Positions 1 to 8,100 of a stretch of DNA of 11,018 nucleotides are shown one piece after another (position 1 is the first letter of the stretch; every line of letters begins with the position of its first letter). The stretch lies in NCBI GenBank assembly GCA_036732565.1, contig DAINCF010000222.1:1-11018 (forward strand), in the 5' to 3' direction. The position numbers and the translations under genes were made by a program. Origin of the DNA: JAIVJN01 sp036732565 (GTDB taxonomy: Bacteria > Acidobacteriota > Vicinamibacteria > Vicinamibacterales > UBA2999). The notes beneath the pieces were generated by a model, which was not told where the DNA came from, made no database searches, and saw only the letters and a list, made by a program, of their open reading frames with translations.

Positions 1-424
1 GGCCACTGCAGTCGAGATGGAGCCGCGCGGGAGCGGACGCGGCCTCGCGCTCGGTGACGAGTCGCCGCTCGACGCGGACACCGGCATCGCGAGCGAGATC
101 GATCAGCACGCGTTCGAGCGCGGTATCAGTTACTTGCCAGCCGCGCTCACCCCCGTCGAACGTCTCGATACGGCTCTCGCGGCCCCACCACACCGTGTTC
201 CCCGTCGCGCGCACGAACCCGGCGGACTCGATCGCCTCCTGCGCCCCGAGCATTGCCCACAGCTTGCGTGCACTGGGTGGAACCGACTCTGCGAGGGCGT
301 GCGCATCGGACGGCACGGGGCTCGTCACGAGGTCCACGCGATGGCCCCATACCGCCAGCAGACGCGCCGCCGCACAACCAGCGGGGCCGCCGCCCACGAT
401 CAAAACCTCGGGCTCGGAAGCCAT
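1..424 (-). CDS. FAD-dependent oxidoreductase (monooxygenase/flavin-halogenase-like), 3' end beyond window
   Basis: I translated this from the reverse complement. It starts at ATG (422-424) and stays open to base 1, giving 141 residues of an incomplete protein. Residues 7-16 (VLIVGGGPAG) form the Rossmann dinucleotide-binding loop GxGxxG (G11, G13, G16) at the extreme N-terminus, as in FAD-dependent monooxygenases, geranylgeranyl-reductase-like enzymes and flavin halogenases. ESVPPS (46-51) resembles the conserved E-S-x-x-P-S segment after the FAD fold in halogenase-like members. The stretch around QVTDTALERVLIDLARDAGV (97-116) matches the usual helix where such proteins have an R-x-x-F/L-D-x-x-L-x-x-A pattern. 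The acidic residue normally found at the end of the second beta strand (V-x-x-x-E) is T34/S35 here, which is slightly unusual. The substrate cannot be told because the catalytic half is missing. It is divergent from the TonB receptor gene, and the ATG has no clear Shine-Dalgarno. Confidence 0.85.
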   Translation of the reverse strand, partial: MASEPEVLIVGGGPAGCAAARLLAVWGHRVDLVTSPVPSDAHALAESVPPSARKLWAMLGAQEAIESAGFVRATGNTVWWGRESRIETFDGGERGWQVTDTALERVLIDLARDAGVRVERRLVTEREAASAPARLHLDCSG

Positions 425-430
425 CTTGCG

Positions 431-436
431 ATTATG
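431..436 (-). promoter_or_regulatory. Possible -10 box for a leaderless oxidoreductase transcript
   Basis: On the minus strand the hexamer CATAAT (5/6 match to the sigma-70 -10 consensus) ends six bases before the ATG at 424. Initiation the usual 6-7 bases downstream would fall on the start codon itself. This fits the absence of a Shine-Dalgarno before that ATG. No convincing -35 hexamer is visible 16-18 bases upstream, so the call rests on one hexamer and its position. Confidence 0.35.
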
Positions 437-489
437 CGCAGTTTGGACAGTCCTGATCGAGCCCTCCACATCCCGCAGGTGAACGCGGT

Positions 490-518
490 TTGATTTGGTT
501 CCGGATGTTTGTTACGGT
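490..518 (+). promoter_or_regulatory. Weak candidate promoter for the TonB-dependent receptor gene
   Basis: TTGATT (490-495; 4/6 match to TTGACA) lies 17 bases before TACGGT (513-518; 3/6 match to TATAAT) in the divergent intergenic region. A start near 525 would leave a 5' untranslated leader of about 105 bases before the GTG at 630. The match is poor and could be chance. I saw no clear operator dyad in the region. Confidence 0.2.
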
Positions 519-617
519 GAGCACCACTCTTCCCTCGCCCCTGCGCATTCATCGCGTCCGAACGATTGTTCGTCCCAGCTCGAGTTGATGGACTTGCCGC
601 GATGCGGCATTGCGATT

Positions 618-622
618 GGAGG
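618..622 (+). promoter_or_regulatory. Shine-Dalgarno that fixes the receptor start at GTG 630
   Basis: GGAGG at 618-622 is followed by a 7-base spacer and GTG at 630-632. The next codons (R-K-L-S-F-V-L-F) begin a textbook signal peptide. This argues against the longer reading that begins 45 codons upstream. Confidence 0.75.
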
Positions 623-629
623 CCTGGTC

Positions 630-3365
630 GTGCGAAAGCTCTCCTTTGTTCTATTCGTGATTGCGGTATTGGCCATCACGAGCCGATCCGCAATGGCCCA
701 GGTGGCTGAAGCTGAGCTACGGGGAACGATTACCGACGAAAGCGGTGGCCTTCTCCCAGGCGCGACCATCACCGCCACACACATCCAGACCGGCGTCAGC
801 CGCACCGTGGAGACCAGCGACCGGGGCGCGTACGCCATGCCCTCGCTCCCGGTCGGCACGTACACGGTGCGCGCGGAGCTGTCGGGCTTCTCCATCGTCT
901 CGAAGGAAGGCATCGTGCTCAACGTCGGTGGCTCGGCGATCTTGAATTTCGCGCTCAAGCTCGCGACGGTGGAGGAGACGATCACCGTCACCGGCGAGGC
1001 ACCGCTCATCGACACCAAGCGATCGGCGCTCGGCGGGAACATCGAGCAGAAGCAGGTCGAGAATCTGCCGCTCAACGGTCGTAATTGGCTGGATCTGGTC
1101 GCTCTGGTGCCCGGGGCGCGAGGCAACCCCGGCTCCATTCAGGCTGGCGCGTCCGGCAATGACATGGCGAAGTACCAGATGGACGGCATCGACATCACCA
1201 ACCAGTGCTGCGGCTCTGCCAACACCGCCTACAGTCAGGAGAACATCGCGGAGTTCCAGGTCATCACCAACCGCTTCGACGCCTCGTACGGACGCGTGAA
1301 CGGCGCGGTGATCAACGCGGTCAGCAAGTCCGGCAGCAATCAGTTTCGCGGTACCGGCTTCGGCTACTTCCGCAACGATCGCTTCGGTGACGCGAAGAAC
1401 TTCTTCACCGATCAAGTAGCCCCGTTCGATCAGAAGCAGCTCGGCGTGAACAGCGGCGGGCCGATGTTCCGCAACAAGGCGTTCTACTTCGCGAGCTTCG
1501 AGTATCAGAAGCTGAGCGCGACCGCGCGGCCCAATACCGGTGTTGGGCTGTTCGACATTCAGGTCCCTGCCGACACGACGCGCAAATTGACGACCGCGCG
1601 CAGCGACTTCCAGATCAACGCCGCTCACCGGCTGTTCGCGCGCTTCTCGGTGGACAACTGGGACCAACTGAACATCGGTGTCGACGGCCGGACCACGGTC
1701 GCCGCCGGCACGAGCCGGTCCTCGAAGAATCACGACCTGTCGGTCGGGCACACGTGGATCGCCACGCCCCGATTGGTCAACGAGATCCGCGCCGGGTTCT
1801 CCTCGATCGACAACCTGCTCGACTCCAACTCCCGGAGCGTGCAGCTCGACTTCCCGTCCGCGTTGATCGGGTCGCCCACCAACTCTCCGCAGTGGTGGAA
1901 GGAGATGAACATTCAGGTGAGCAACGTGCTCTCCTACACCGCGCCCAACTGGCGCGGCGAGCACGCGATCAAGGCCGGCTTCCAGTTCTTCCGTCCGAAG
2001 TTCTGGGGCGCGTTCCCGGACCCGGCCTTCGGCCAATTCACGTTCTCCGCCGATCCGCGCGACTTCAACGACCCGTCGACCTATCCGGCACCGACTCGCT
2101 ACACGATTCCGCTCGGCGACACGTCGTACTCGATTACCAACCCGACCTATGGCGCATTCGTGCAAGACAACTGGACGCTCAACTCGCACCTGACGTTGAA
2201 CCTGGGCCTGCGCTACGACGTCGAGACCGGTACGACCAATTCGGACGTGCAGAGTCCAATCCAGCCGGGCGACCGTCCAATGGACACGAACAACATCTCC
2301 CCGCGTGTGGGATTTGCGTACGACCTGCGCGGAGACGGCGCGACGGTGATTCGCGGCGGCGCGGGGCGCTACTACGACAAGGTGATGTTGAACCTGACCA
2401 GCAACGAGCGCCGGCAGATCCTCGGACAGCTGATCAGCATCACCATCACGAACCCGAACTTCAACGACCCGCTCGGCGGCCGGACGTTCGAACAACTGCG
2501 CGGGACGGTCACGCCCGACCTGGTCCTGCTCGACACCGGCTACGAGACGCCGGTCAACGATCAGCTCTCCATCGGCCTCGCCCAGCAGTTGGGCAGTCGA
2601 TATGCCGTGCAGGCTGACTACATCTACACGAAGGGCCGGGACGAGCCGATGACGCCGCGGATCAATTTCTTCGAGGATTCCGTGACGCACCTGCCGCTCG
2701 ATCCGACCATTTTCGGCAAGCCGTACCCGGAGTTTGGACAGATCACGATGACGACATCGGATGGCAAGTCCGAGTACAGCGGGTTGCAACTGGGCTTCAA
2801 CGGCCGCGGCGGACGCCTCAGCTTCGGTGCGAGCTACACGCTGTCGAGCACGAAGGACAATCACAACGGCAACCGTGGTGGCACACCCACCAATTACTTC
2901 AATATCGAGGACGAGTACACATATGCCGGCTCGGATCAGCGGCACCGCTTTGCCGCGAACGTGGTCACGGCGTTGCCGTATGACATCCAGTTCTCGGTGA
3001 TCTACTTCGCGGGGTCGCCGCGCGTGATCAACGTCAACACCAACCGCGACCCCTTCCGGCTGGGGTACTCCAACGTCCGCTGGTTGGAGCTCCCCGCGAA
3101 CTGCCCGTGCACCGGCGCCACTGTTCCGAGGAACAGCGAGCGCACGACCAGCGACTACAAGCTGGATTTTCGGCTGTCGAAGGCGCTCAGGTTCCGCCGC
3201 CTCTCGGTGCAGGGCGTGGTCGATGTGTTCAACGTGCTCAACACGCGCAATCTGACTCAGCACGTCCAGAACGTGTTCTCACAGACCTATCTGCAGCCGG
3301 GAACGTCGACGAACCTGTTCTACCAGCCGCGACAGGTGCAGGTCGGATTCCGGATCAGCTACTGA
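630..3365 (+). CDS. TonB-dependent receptor with N-terminal carboxypeptidase-regulatory-like domain (Oar-like)
   Basis: This is an outer-membrane beta-barrel transporter, 911 aa from GTG 630, that takes up an unknown ligand using TonB/ExbBD energy. The signal peptide is residues 1-23: positive start (MRK), hydrophobic core FVLFVIAVLA, and an AMA|Q cleavage site. Residues about 29-112 are a CarboxypepD_reg/Cna-B-like beta-sandwich with typical features: RGTITDESGGLLPGATITA, G-x-Y-x-M-P-S-L-P-V-G-T-Y, A-E-L-S-G-F. ETITVTG (116-122) resembles a TonB box. The plug follows (NLPLNGRNWLDLVALVPG at about 146-163, then QMDGIDITN and NAVSKSGSNQFRG). The rest is barrel strands such as GAFVQDNWTLNSHLTLNLGLRYD, ending QVGFRISY with the terminal aromatic expected for BAM insertion. 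This architecture is greatly expanded in Acidobacteriota. A frame open from 495 adds 45 residues without signal-peptide character, so I rejected that start. No SusD-like partner is adjacent, so the substrate is unassigned. A CC pair (193-194) in the plug and a CPC motif near the C-terminus are unusual. Confidence 0.93.
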   Translation: MRKLSFVLFVIAVLAITSRSAMAQVAEAELRGTITDESGGLLPGATITATHIQTGVSRTVETSDRGAYAMPSLPVGTYTVRAELSGFSIVSKEGIVLNVGGSAILNFALKLATVEETITVTGEAPLIDTKRSALGGNIEQKQVENLPLNGRNWLDLVALVPGARGNPGSIQAGASGNDMAKYQMDGIDITNQCCGSANTAYSQENIAEFQVITNRFDASYGRVNGAVINAVSKSGSNQFRGTGFGYFRNDRFGDAKNFFTDQVAPFDQKQLGVNSGGPMFRNKAFYFASFEYQKLSATARPNTGVGLFDIQVPADTTRKLTTARSDFQINAAHRLFARFSVDNWDQLNIGVDGRTTVAAGTSRSSKNHDLSVGHTWIATPRLVNEIRAGFSSIDNLLDSNSRSVQLDFPSALIGSPTNSPQWWKEMNIQVSNVLSYTAPNWRGEHAIKAGFQFFRPKFWGAFPDPAFGQFTFSADPRDFNDPSTYPAPTRYTIPLGDTSYSITNPTYGAFVQDNWTLNSHLTLNLGLRYDVETGTTNSDVQSPIQPGDRPMDTNNISPRVGFAYDLRGDGATVIRGGAGRYYDKVMLNLTSNERRQILGQLISITITNPNFNDPLGGRTFEQLRGTVTPDLVLLDTGYETPVNDQLSIGLAQQLGSRYAVQADYIYTKGRDEPMTPRINFFEDSVTHLPLDPTIFGKPYPEFGQITMTTSDGKSEYSGLQLGFNGRGGRLSFGASYTLSSTKDNHNGNRGGTPTNYFNIEDEYTYAGSDQRHRFAANVVTALPYDIQFSVIYFAGSPRVINVNTNRDPFRLGYSNVRWLELPANCPCTGATVPRNSERTTSDYKLDFRLSKALRFRRLSVQGVVDVFNVLNTRNLTQHVQNVFSQTYLQPGTSTNLFYQPRQVQVGFRISY

Positions 3366-3375
3366 CGTCAGATGG

Positions 3376-3478
3376 GGTTGGCAGGCCTGAAGGCCTGCGC
3401 TACGTACCCGGTTGGCAGGCCTGAAGGCCTGCGCTACGTACCCGGTTGGCGGGCCTGAAAGGCCTGCGCTACGTACCC
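3376..3478. repeat. Three tandem 34-35 bp hairpin repeats at a convergent gene junction
   Basis: Head-to-tail units occupy 3376-3409, 3410-3443 and 3444-3478. The first two are identical 34-mers. The third has one substitution (A to G) and one inserted A. Each unit contains a hairpin: in copies 1 and 2, GCAGGCC-TGAA-GGCCTGC (3381-3398, 3415-3432). Each is followed by GCTACGTACCC, which includes the palindrome TACGTA. In copy 3 the stem survives as GGCCT-GAA-AGGCC, extended by one G-U pair. The array begins 11 bases after the receptor stop and overlaps the methyltransferase stop. It could act as bidirectional transcription or mRNA-decay punctuation, but there is no U-tract, so it is not a classic intrinsic terminator. 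It resembles REP/BIME-type dispersed elements. From memory, translated versions of this repeat (AGLKACAT, QAFRPA) turn up in acidobacterial annotations; I could not check this here. Confidence 0.9.
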
Positions 3479-5097
3479 AGGCGTCCGTCTTCACGCCGAC
3501 GCCGGCTCCGGAGCCGCCTCCATGCGCGTTGGATGATGCGCTGTTGCCGCTCGGGCACGCCGATGTGACCCAGGACCTCACGATCTTGCTGTGCGAGGAC
3601 CTGATCGATCGGCGTGCGGTCGCGATACAGGCCGTCGAGCGTGTCGAGGGCTGGTGGCCGTGATCCGTTCGGCACCAACAGCCGTTCGATCTCGCTGGGG
3701 ACGAGCTCCAGCACACCACCGCCGTAGTGGCGGCCGTTGAGCTCGGCGGACAACGCGGTCAGGCTCGTCGAGAAGTTCCACACGAGCCGCTCGGCGCCGA
3801 CGCCCTTCCCCTTGATCCGATACGCCGTGTCCGTCGTGAGCGCGCCCAGACGATTCCACACCAATCGCGGCGCCTCGTGCGATCGCTTGAGCATGCTCAC
3901 GTCGGTGCTGTACACAGACGGCACCGCGTACCAGGGATCACGAGTGCGGCACTTGTAGCGTGTGTGCAGATCCTGGGATTCCCCATGTTCGACGTATCGC
4001 ATCGCTCCCGCACTCAACCGGTCCTTGGCCGTGAACCACAAGAAGTTCGTTGGCAAGCCGCGTGCCTTGTTGTTTGCATGCACGGCTTCGTCGTACACGA
4101 CGCCGCGCACGTGCTCGCTGCGCCCGAACATCGGTCGCGCCCACGGCCGCAAGTCGTACTCGTCGACGAGCTCATCGGTCACCAGAAAGAACTTGTTCGC
4201 CCCTGTGACGATGCCGACGTCCACGTCCGCCAGCTGCGCAAACCTCGCCACGTCGACGTGCGCGGCGAGCTGCTCGAGGCAGTCGCGCTCCTCGGGCTCG
4301 AGCAAGGCTTCCATCCACTTTCGACTCGGCGCGGGCATCGGGCGCGCGGCGGTCGACGCGAGATCGTCGAGCGACCGATCGAGGAAGGCCCGCCCGCGAG
4401 TCTGGACGATGCGCAACTGGCACTGCCGGTCGTCCGCGCGCCGTTCGGCCAGCAGCAGCACCGCGCCCTGCAGAGTCTCCTCGAACCACAGCTCCGCGGG
4501 ATCGATCAACGTGATCGACGCGCACCGATCCACCAGAAACGACCGCAAGGACTGCGCGTGCAGCACGTGCAGGATCTCGGACGGCACGACCATGCCCAGT
4601 CGGCCGTGGGGACGCAACAGCCCGACCGACGCGATGACGAACGGCACCCAGGCGTTGGTGTGCTTCGTGAACGGGAGCTCGAAGTGACGGGCGAGCTTCG
4701 CCGCACACAGCTGAAGCGTCTCGTCCAGGTATTGGTAGCGGATGAACGGCGGGTTGCCGACAGCGGCATCGAACCGCGGGCCCGCGGGCAGCGCCTCGAG
4801 CGCCCACGCGAGAAAATCTTCGTTGCGCCATTCACACGACAGCCCGTTGCCCCGAGGCACCACCGCCGCGGCTTTCCGCAACTCACCCGCGTCCGTATCG
4901 AACGCGACCACGGATGCGTCGCCGAAGTGCGTGGCGGCCCCGATCGCGTCGATGAAGATGCCATCGCCGCAGCTTGGCTCGAGCACCGCCGGCGCAGCGC
5001 CGGTGACGGCCCACTGCACGAGGAATCGCGCCAGCTTTGGATCCGTGTAGTAGCCGCCGCGGAGCTTGGTGGGCGATTCGTTCCGGATGAAGTTCAC
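3469..5097 (-). CDS. Adenine-N6 DNA methyltransferase, Eco57I/TaqI-like, third gene of the AddBA operon
   Basis: This is a 542-aa SAM-dependent DNA methyltransferase of the gamma-type motif order X-I-IV-target recognition. Motif X is GGYYTDP (14-20), motif I is VLEPSCGDGIF (38-48), the acidic loop is VVAFDTDA (63-70), motif III is NEDF (92-95), and catalytic motif IV is NPPF (115-118), which points to adenine N6 methylation. The C-terminal part (about 290-475) matches the TaqI/Eco57I-type specificity region: VGIVTGANKFFLV, then NFSTSLTALSAELNGRHYGGG and LELVPSEIERLLVP. It starts at GTG (5095-5097) with a weak AAGG five bases upstream. The start lies 14 bp after the AddA stop, so co-expression is likely. 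No endonuclease motif is visible in the protein and no restriction endonuclease gene lies in the window. Such enzymes are known both as orphan methylases and as restriction-modification halves. The C-terminus is an Arg-rich tail (about 524-539), and the last two codons and the TAG stop lie inside the hairpin repeat array. The target sequence is unknown. Confidence 0.9.
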   Translation of the reverse strand: MNFIRNESPTKLRGGYYTDPKLARFLVQWAVTGAAPAVLEPSCGDGIFIDAIGAATHFGDASVVAFDTDAGELRKAAAVVPRGNGLSCEWRNEDFLAWALEALPAGPRFDAAVGNPPFIRYQYLDETLQLCAAKLARHFELPFTKHTNAWVPFVIASVGLLRPHGRLGMVVPSEILHVLHAQSLRSFLVDRCASITLIDPAELWFEETLQGAVLLLAERRADDRQCQLRIVQTRGRAFLDRSLDDLASTAARPMPAPSRKWMEALLEPEERDCLEQLAAHVDVARFAQLADVDVGIVTGANKFFLVTDELVDEYDLRPWARPMFGRSEHVRGVVYDEAVHANNKARGLPTNFLWFTAKDRLSAGAMRYVEHGESQDLHTRYKCRTRDPWYAVPSVYSTDVSMLKRSHEAPRLVWNRLGALTTDTAYRIKGKGVGAERLVWNFSTSLTALSAELNGRHYGGGVLELVPSEIERLLVPNGSRPPALDTLDGLYRDRTPIDQVLAQQDREVLGHIGVPERQQRIIQRAWRRLRSRRRREDGRLGT

Positions 5098-5111
5098 GGC
5101 AGCCTTGACGA

Positions 5112-8100
5112 TCAGACGCGTAGCAGCACACCGCGCGCCGGCCGGCCCGTCGCGCGAGCGATGGCTTCGACGTACACCGCTACCTGGCGCCGATAGGTGT
5201 CCTCAGCACCCGCCATCTCGACGTCCGTTTTGAAGTCCACCACCACCCACTCATCCCCATCGTCCCACACCAGGTCCGCCTGACCGTCAACGATGGCAGC
5301 ATCGTTCTCACGTAGGAGCGGTTCGCGAACCTCCCCTACACCGTTTGGAGTCGGCGGCACGACGAGGCTCAACGCAACCTCACGCCGGCAGGCGCGGCCG
5401 GCGGCTTCGGCGGCACGGGCGCGATCGAGCAGCGCGTGTCGCAGCGCACGCTCGCCGACCGACGCCGCGGCCGCGCGCTCTTCGTCGGTGGCGCCGAGCA
5501 GCCGCGCCTGCACCAGTGCGAGCTGAGCGACCTCATCTGGTGACGCGTTGAGGGGCGTCGAGGCCATGAGCGCGTGCACGAGGATGCCGAAGCGACGGCC
5601 ACTGACAGGTGGTGGTTCAGCCGAGCGGGCGTCAGCGATGTCGATTGCGCGCGTGCGGGGCTCGAACGGGTCGATGGCCACGGTGTCGACCCACTCGGAA
5701 ACCGTCAGCACGCGCATGGACGGCGTCGCGCCGCGTTCGATGACGGCGGTCCGCCACGCACGCCATTGCTCGTAGCGCGCGCGATCCTCGGCGACGAGCG
5801 CGGGCGGCGCCTCTTTCGTGATCAAATCCTCGCGCCGCAGTCCGCGACGCTCATCGCCGCGGCGCTCGAGCAACAGAGGATCCCACCACACCACCGAGTA
5901 CGGTTGCTTGGTAACCGGATCCGTGAATTCGTACACGCCGGGCCGAACCGTTTCGAAGTTCGGATTCTGGCCGTCGGGACGATCGAGAACCGTATCGCGG
6001 CCCTTGAATTCCGGGAGACGCAAGCCTCTACCGGTGAGGGGATCCCCCCGATGGTCTTGAAGGACATCGGCGGTTGGATAGATCGCCGGGGACAGCGGAT
6101 GCACCCACCCTTTCTCGTGAGGACCATCGCCAACGGCGGGAATCACGAGCAGATCCCGCGCGCGCGTGGCCGCCACATAGGCGAGACGAACGCCTTCCGC
6201 GCGGTCGCGCCCGACTTCGAGCGCGTTGTTGGTGCGCAGGTCCAGTGGTGTCCATCCCGCCAGCTTGATCGCCGCGAGGCCGTTGGCAGAGTCGAGATAA
6301 CGTTGGGCATCGTCTCGATGCAATCGACAGCCGATGTCCGCCAGAATGACGATGGGGAACTCGAGCCCCTTGGCCTTGTGGACGGTCATCAGCCGTACGC
6401 CGTCGGTCCCCTCTTCGAGGATCGGCGCCTCGGGTGTCGGCGCGCGGGACGCTGCGTCGCGCAGCTGATCGACGAAGCCGCGGAACGACAACCCGCCTTC
6501 GGCCTCGTACTGACGCGACAGCTCGGCGATCTGAAGCACGTTGGCCAGCACTTGCTCCCCGCCGCGCCACAGCACGAACCCCGCGTGCGCACGTGTTGCC
6601 GCCATCAACGAGCCGATCGTGTCGGCGATCGATCGGTGATTGCGCAGGCGATTGAGCTCCGCCAGCACACCGAGCGCATCGGCGACCGGCCGCAATGCCG
6701 GCGGCACTTCGCCGGGGAGGCTGAACGGGCGGAAGCCGTGGCCCAAGGCGTGCCAAGCGAGCAACTCCTCCTCTCCGACCGCGAAGAACGGGCCGCGCAA
6801 CGTCGCGAACACCGAAAGGCCATCGTCCGGCCACTCGATCGCCGTCAACGCCGTGCGGAGCGCATCCACTTCCTCACGCTCGTGGAAGGCCTTGCCGCCG
6901 ACGAGCAGATGGGCGATGCCACGCGACTCGAACGCGTCGACGTAGGCGCGGGTGACGTCTTCCTGGTAGTCGAGAAAACGTCGGAAGAGCAGACAGACGT
7001 CACCGGCGCGGATCGGTCGAGGCATTCCTTCCGCGCCAGGGACGGTCCAGCCGCTGTCCTGCACGAGCCACCGCACGAACTCGCCCATGGCCTCCGGCAG
7101 CGATGCGGTCATCGCCGTCGCCGTGACGCCGCGAAATCCGTATGGCTGCGGCACCGGCAATGCGACGACTGCTGGCTGCGCCTCGTTGTCAAGACGGTCG
7201 GGTTGCAGCTCGACGTAGTCCGCCTGCAGGGTGAGCGCGTCGCGCGTCATGTGCCGACTGAACGCCGCGTTCACCACGCGCTGGATGGAGGGCACGCTGC
7301 GAAAGGACGTCCTGAGCCGCACGGTACGCGCGCCATCGGCCACCAGACGTTCGCAGATCTCGTGATATGCGCCAACGTCGGCACGTCGGAAGCGGTAGAT
7401 GGACTGCTTCGGATCGCCGACGAGGAAGAGCGCGCCGGGTCGGACGCGGGTCGGGCCCGCCTGCGAGTCCGATTCATCTGCCGCGAGCAGCTGCAACAGC
7501 TCCGCCTGCAGCGGATCGGTGTCTTGAAACTCGTCGACCAACAAATAGCGAAACCGCTGCTGGAACGCCCGTCGCACATCCGGGCGATCGCGCACCAGAT
7601 CGCGCGCCCGAATCAGCAGGTCGAGGAAGTCGACGACGCCCGTGCGCAGCTTGCGTTGCTCGTAGCGCTCGATGGCACCTTGCAGCTCGTCGTGGACGAG
7701 CGCGGCAAGATCGGCATCGGCGCGATCGCGAAACTCGACGAGCGCGCGCACAACGAGATCCCGCGCCTCGACGACGGTCTGGCGCGGCACGGTCCGGGAA
7801 TACTGCCCGGTCGTCGATCGCCCCTCGCCGAGCTCGTGAGCCATGCGCGCGAGCGTGCACAAGCGCGACTCCCAGCCGTCGTAGTCGGTCAGGCTGCGGG
7901 CACGCAGAGGCTCCACCTCCGCGTGCACGCGGCGGATTTCCTGCGTCTTCTTGAACAGGAGATCGCTTCGATTCGTCGGGCTCTTGCTGATCTCGGCAAA
8001 CGTCGCGATGGCATCGAGCAAGTGATCGATCTGACTCTCGCGATCGAAGCCCGATGGGCGTGTCCACCGCGCCGGGTGGTCGCGCCACTCCAGCAGCTCG

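Noticed and set aside
17..493. Two overlapping plus-strand frames (17-493 and 54-482) as possible small genes
   Set aside because: They lie opposite the FAD oxidoreductase, whose Rossmann GxGxxG motif and open frame to the window edge are clear. Neither plus-strand translation resembles a known protein.
717..3263. A minus-strand open frame of 848 codons across the TonB receptor gene
   Set aside because: It is a shadow of the receptor coding strand: low-complexity Val/Arg/Glu-rich translation, no domain, no ribosome binding site of note. The plus strand encodes a clear signal peptide and beta-barrel.
3376..3478. The tandem repeats as a CRISPR array
   Set aside because: Units are directly contiguous with no spacers, each contains a strong internal hairpin, and no cas genes are nearby.
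3376..3478. The repeats as a classical Rho-independent terminator
   Set aside because: Stems are GC-rich but none is followed by a run of T on either strand. A punctuation role remains possible but not as the standard form.
3412..3663. A short plus-strand frame beginning in the hairpin repeats (translation AGLKACAT...)
   Set aside because: It is the translation of the repeat followed by antisense methyltransferase sequence. Such frames are a common false-gene artefact of repeats.
3727..5196. A plus-strand open frame of 489 codons opposite the methyltransferase
   Set aside because: It is an antisense shadow with Arg/His-rich composition. The minus strand shows methyltransferase motifs in the right order.
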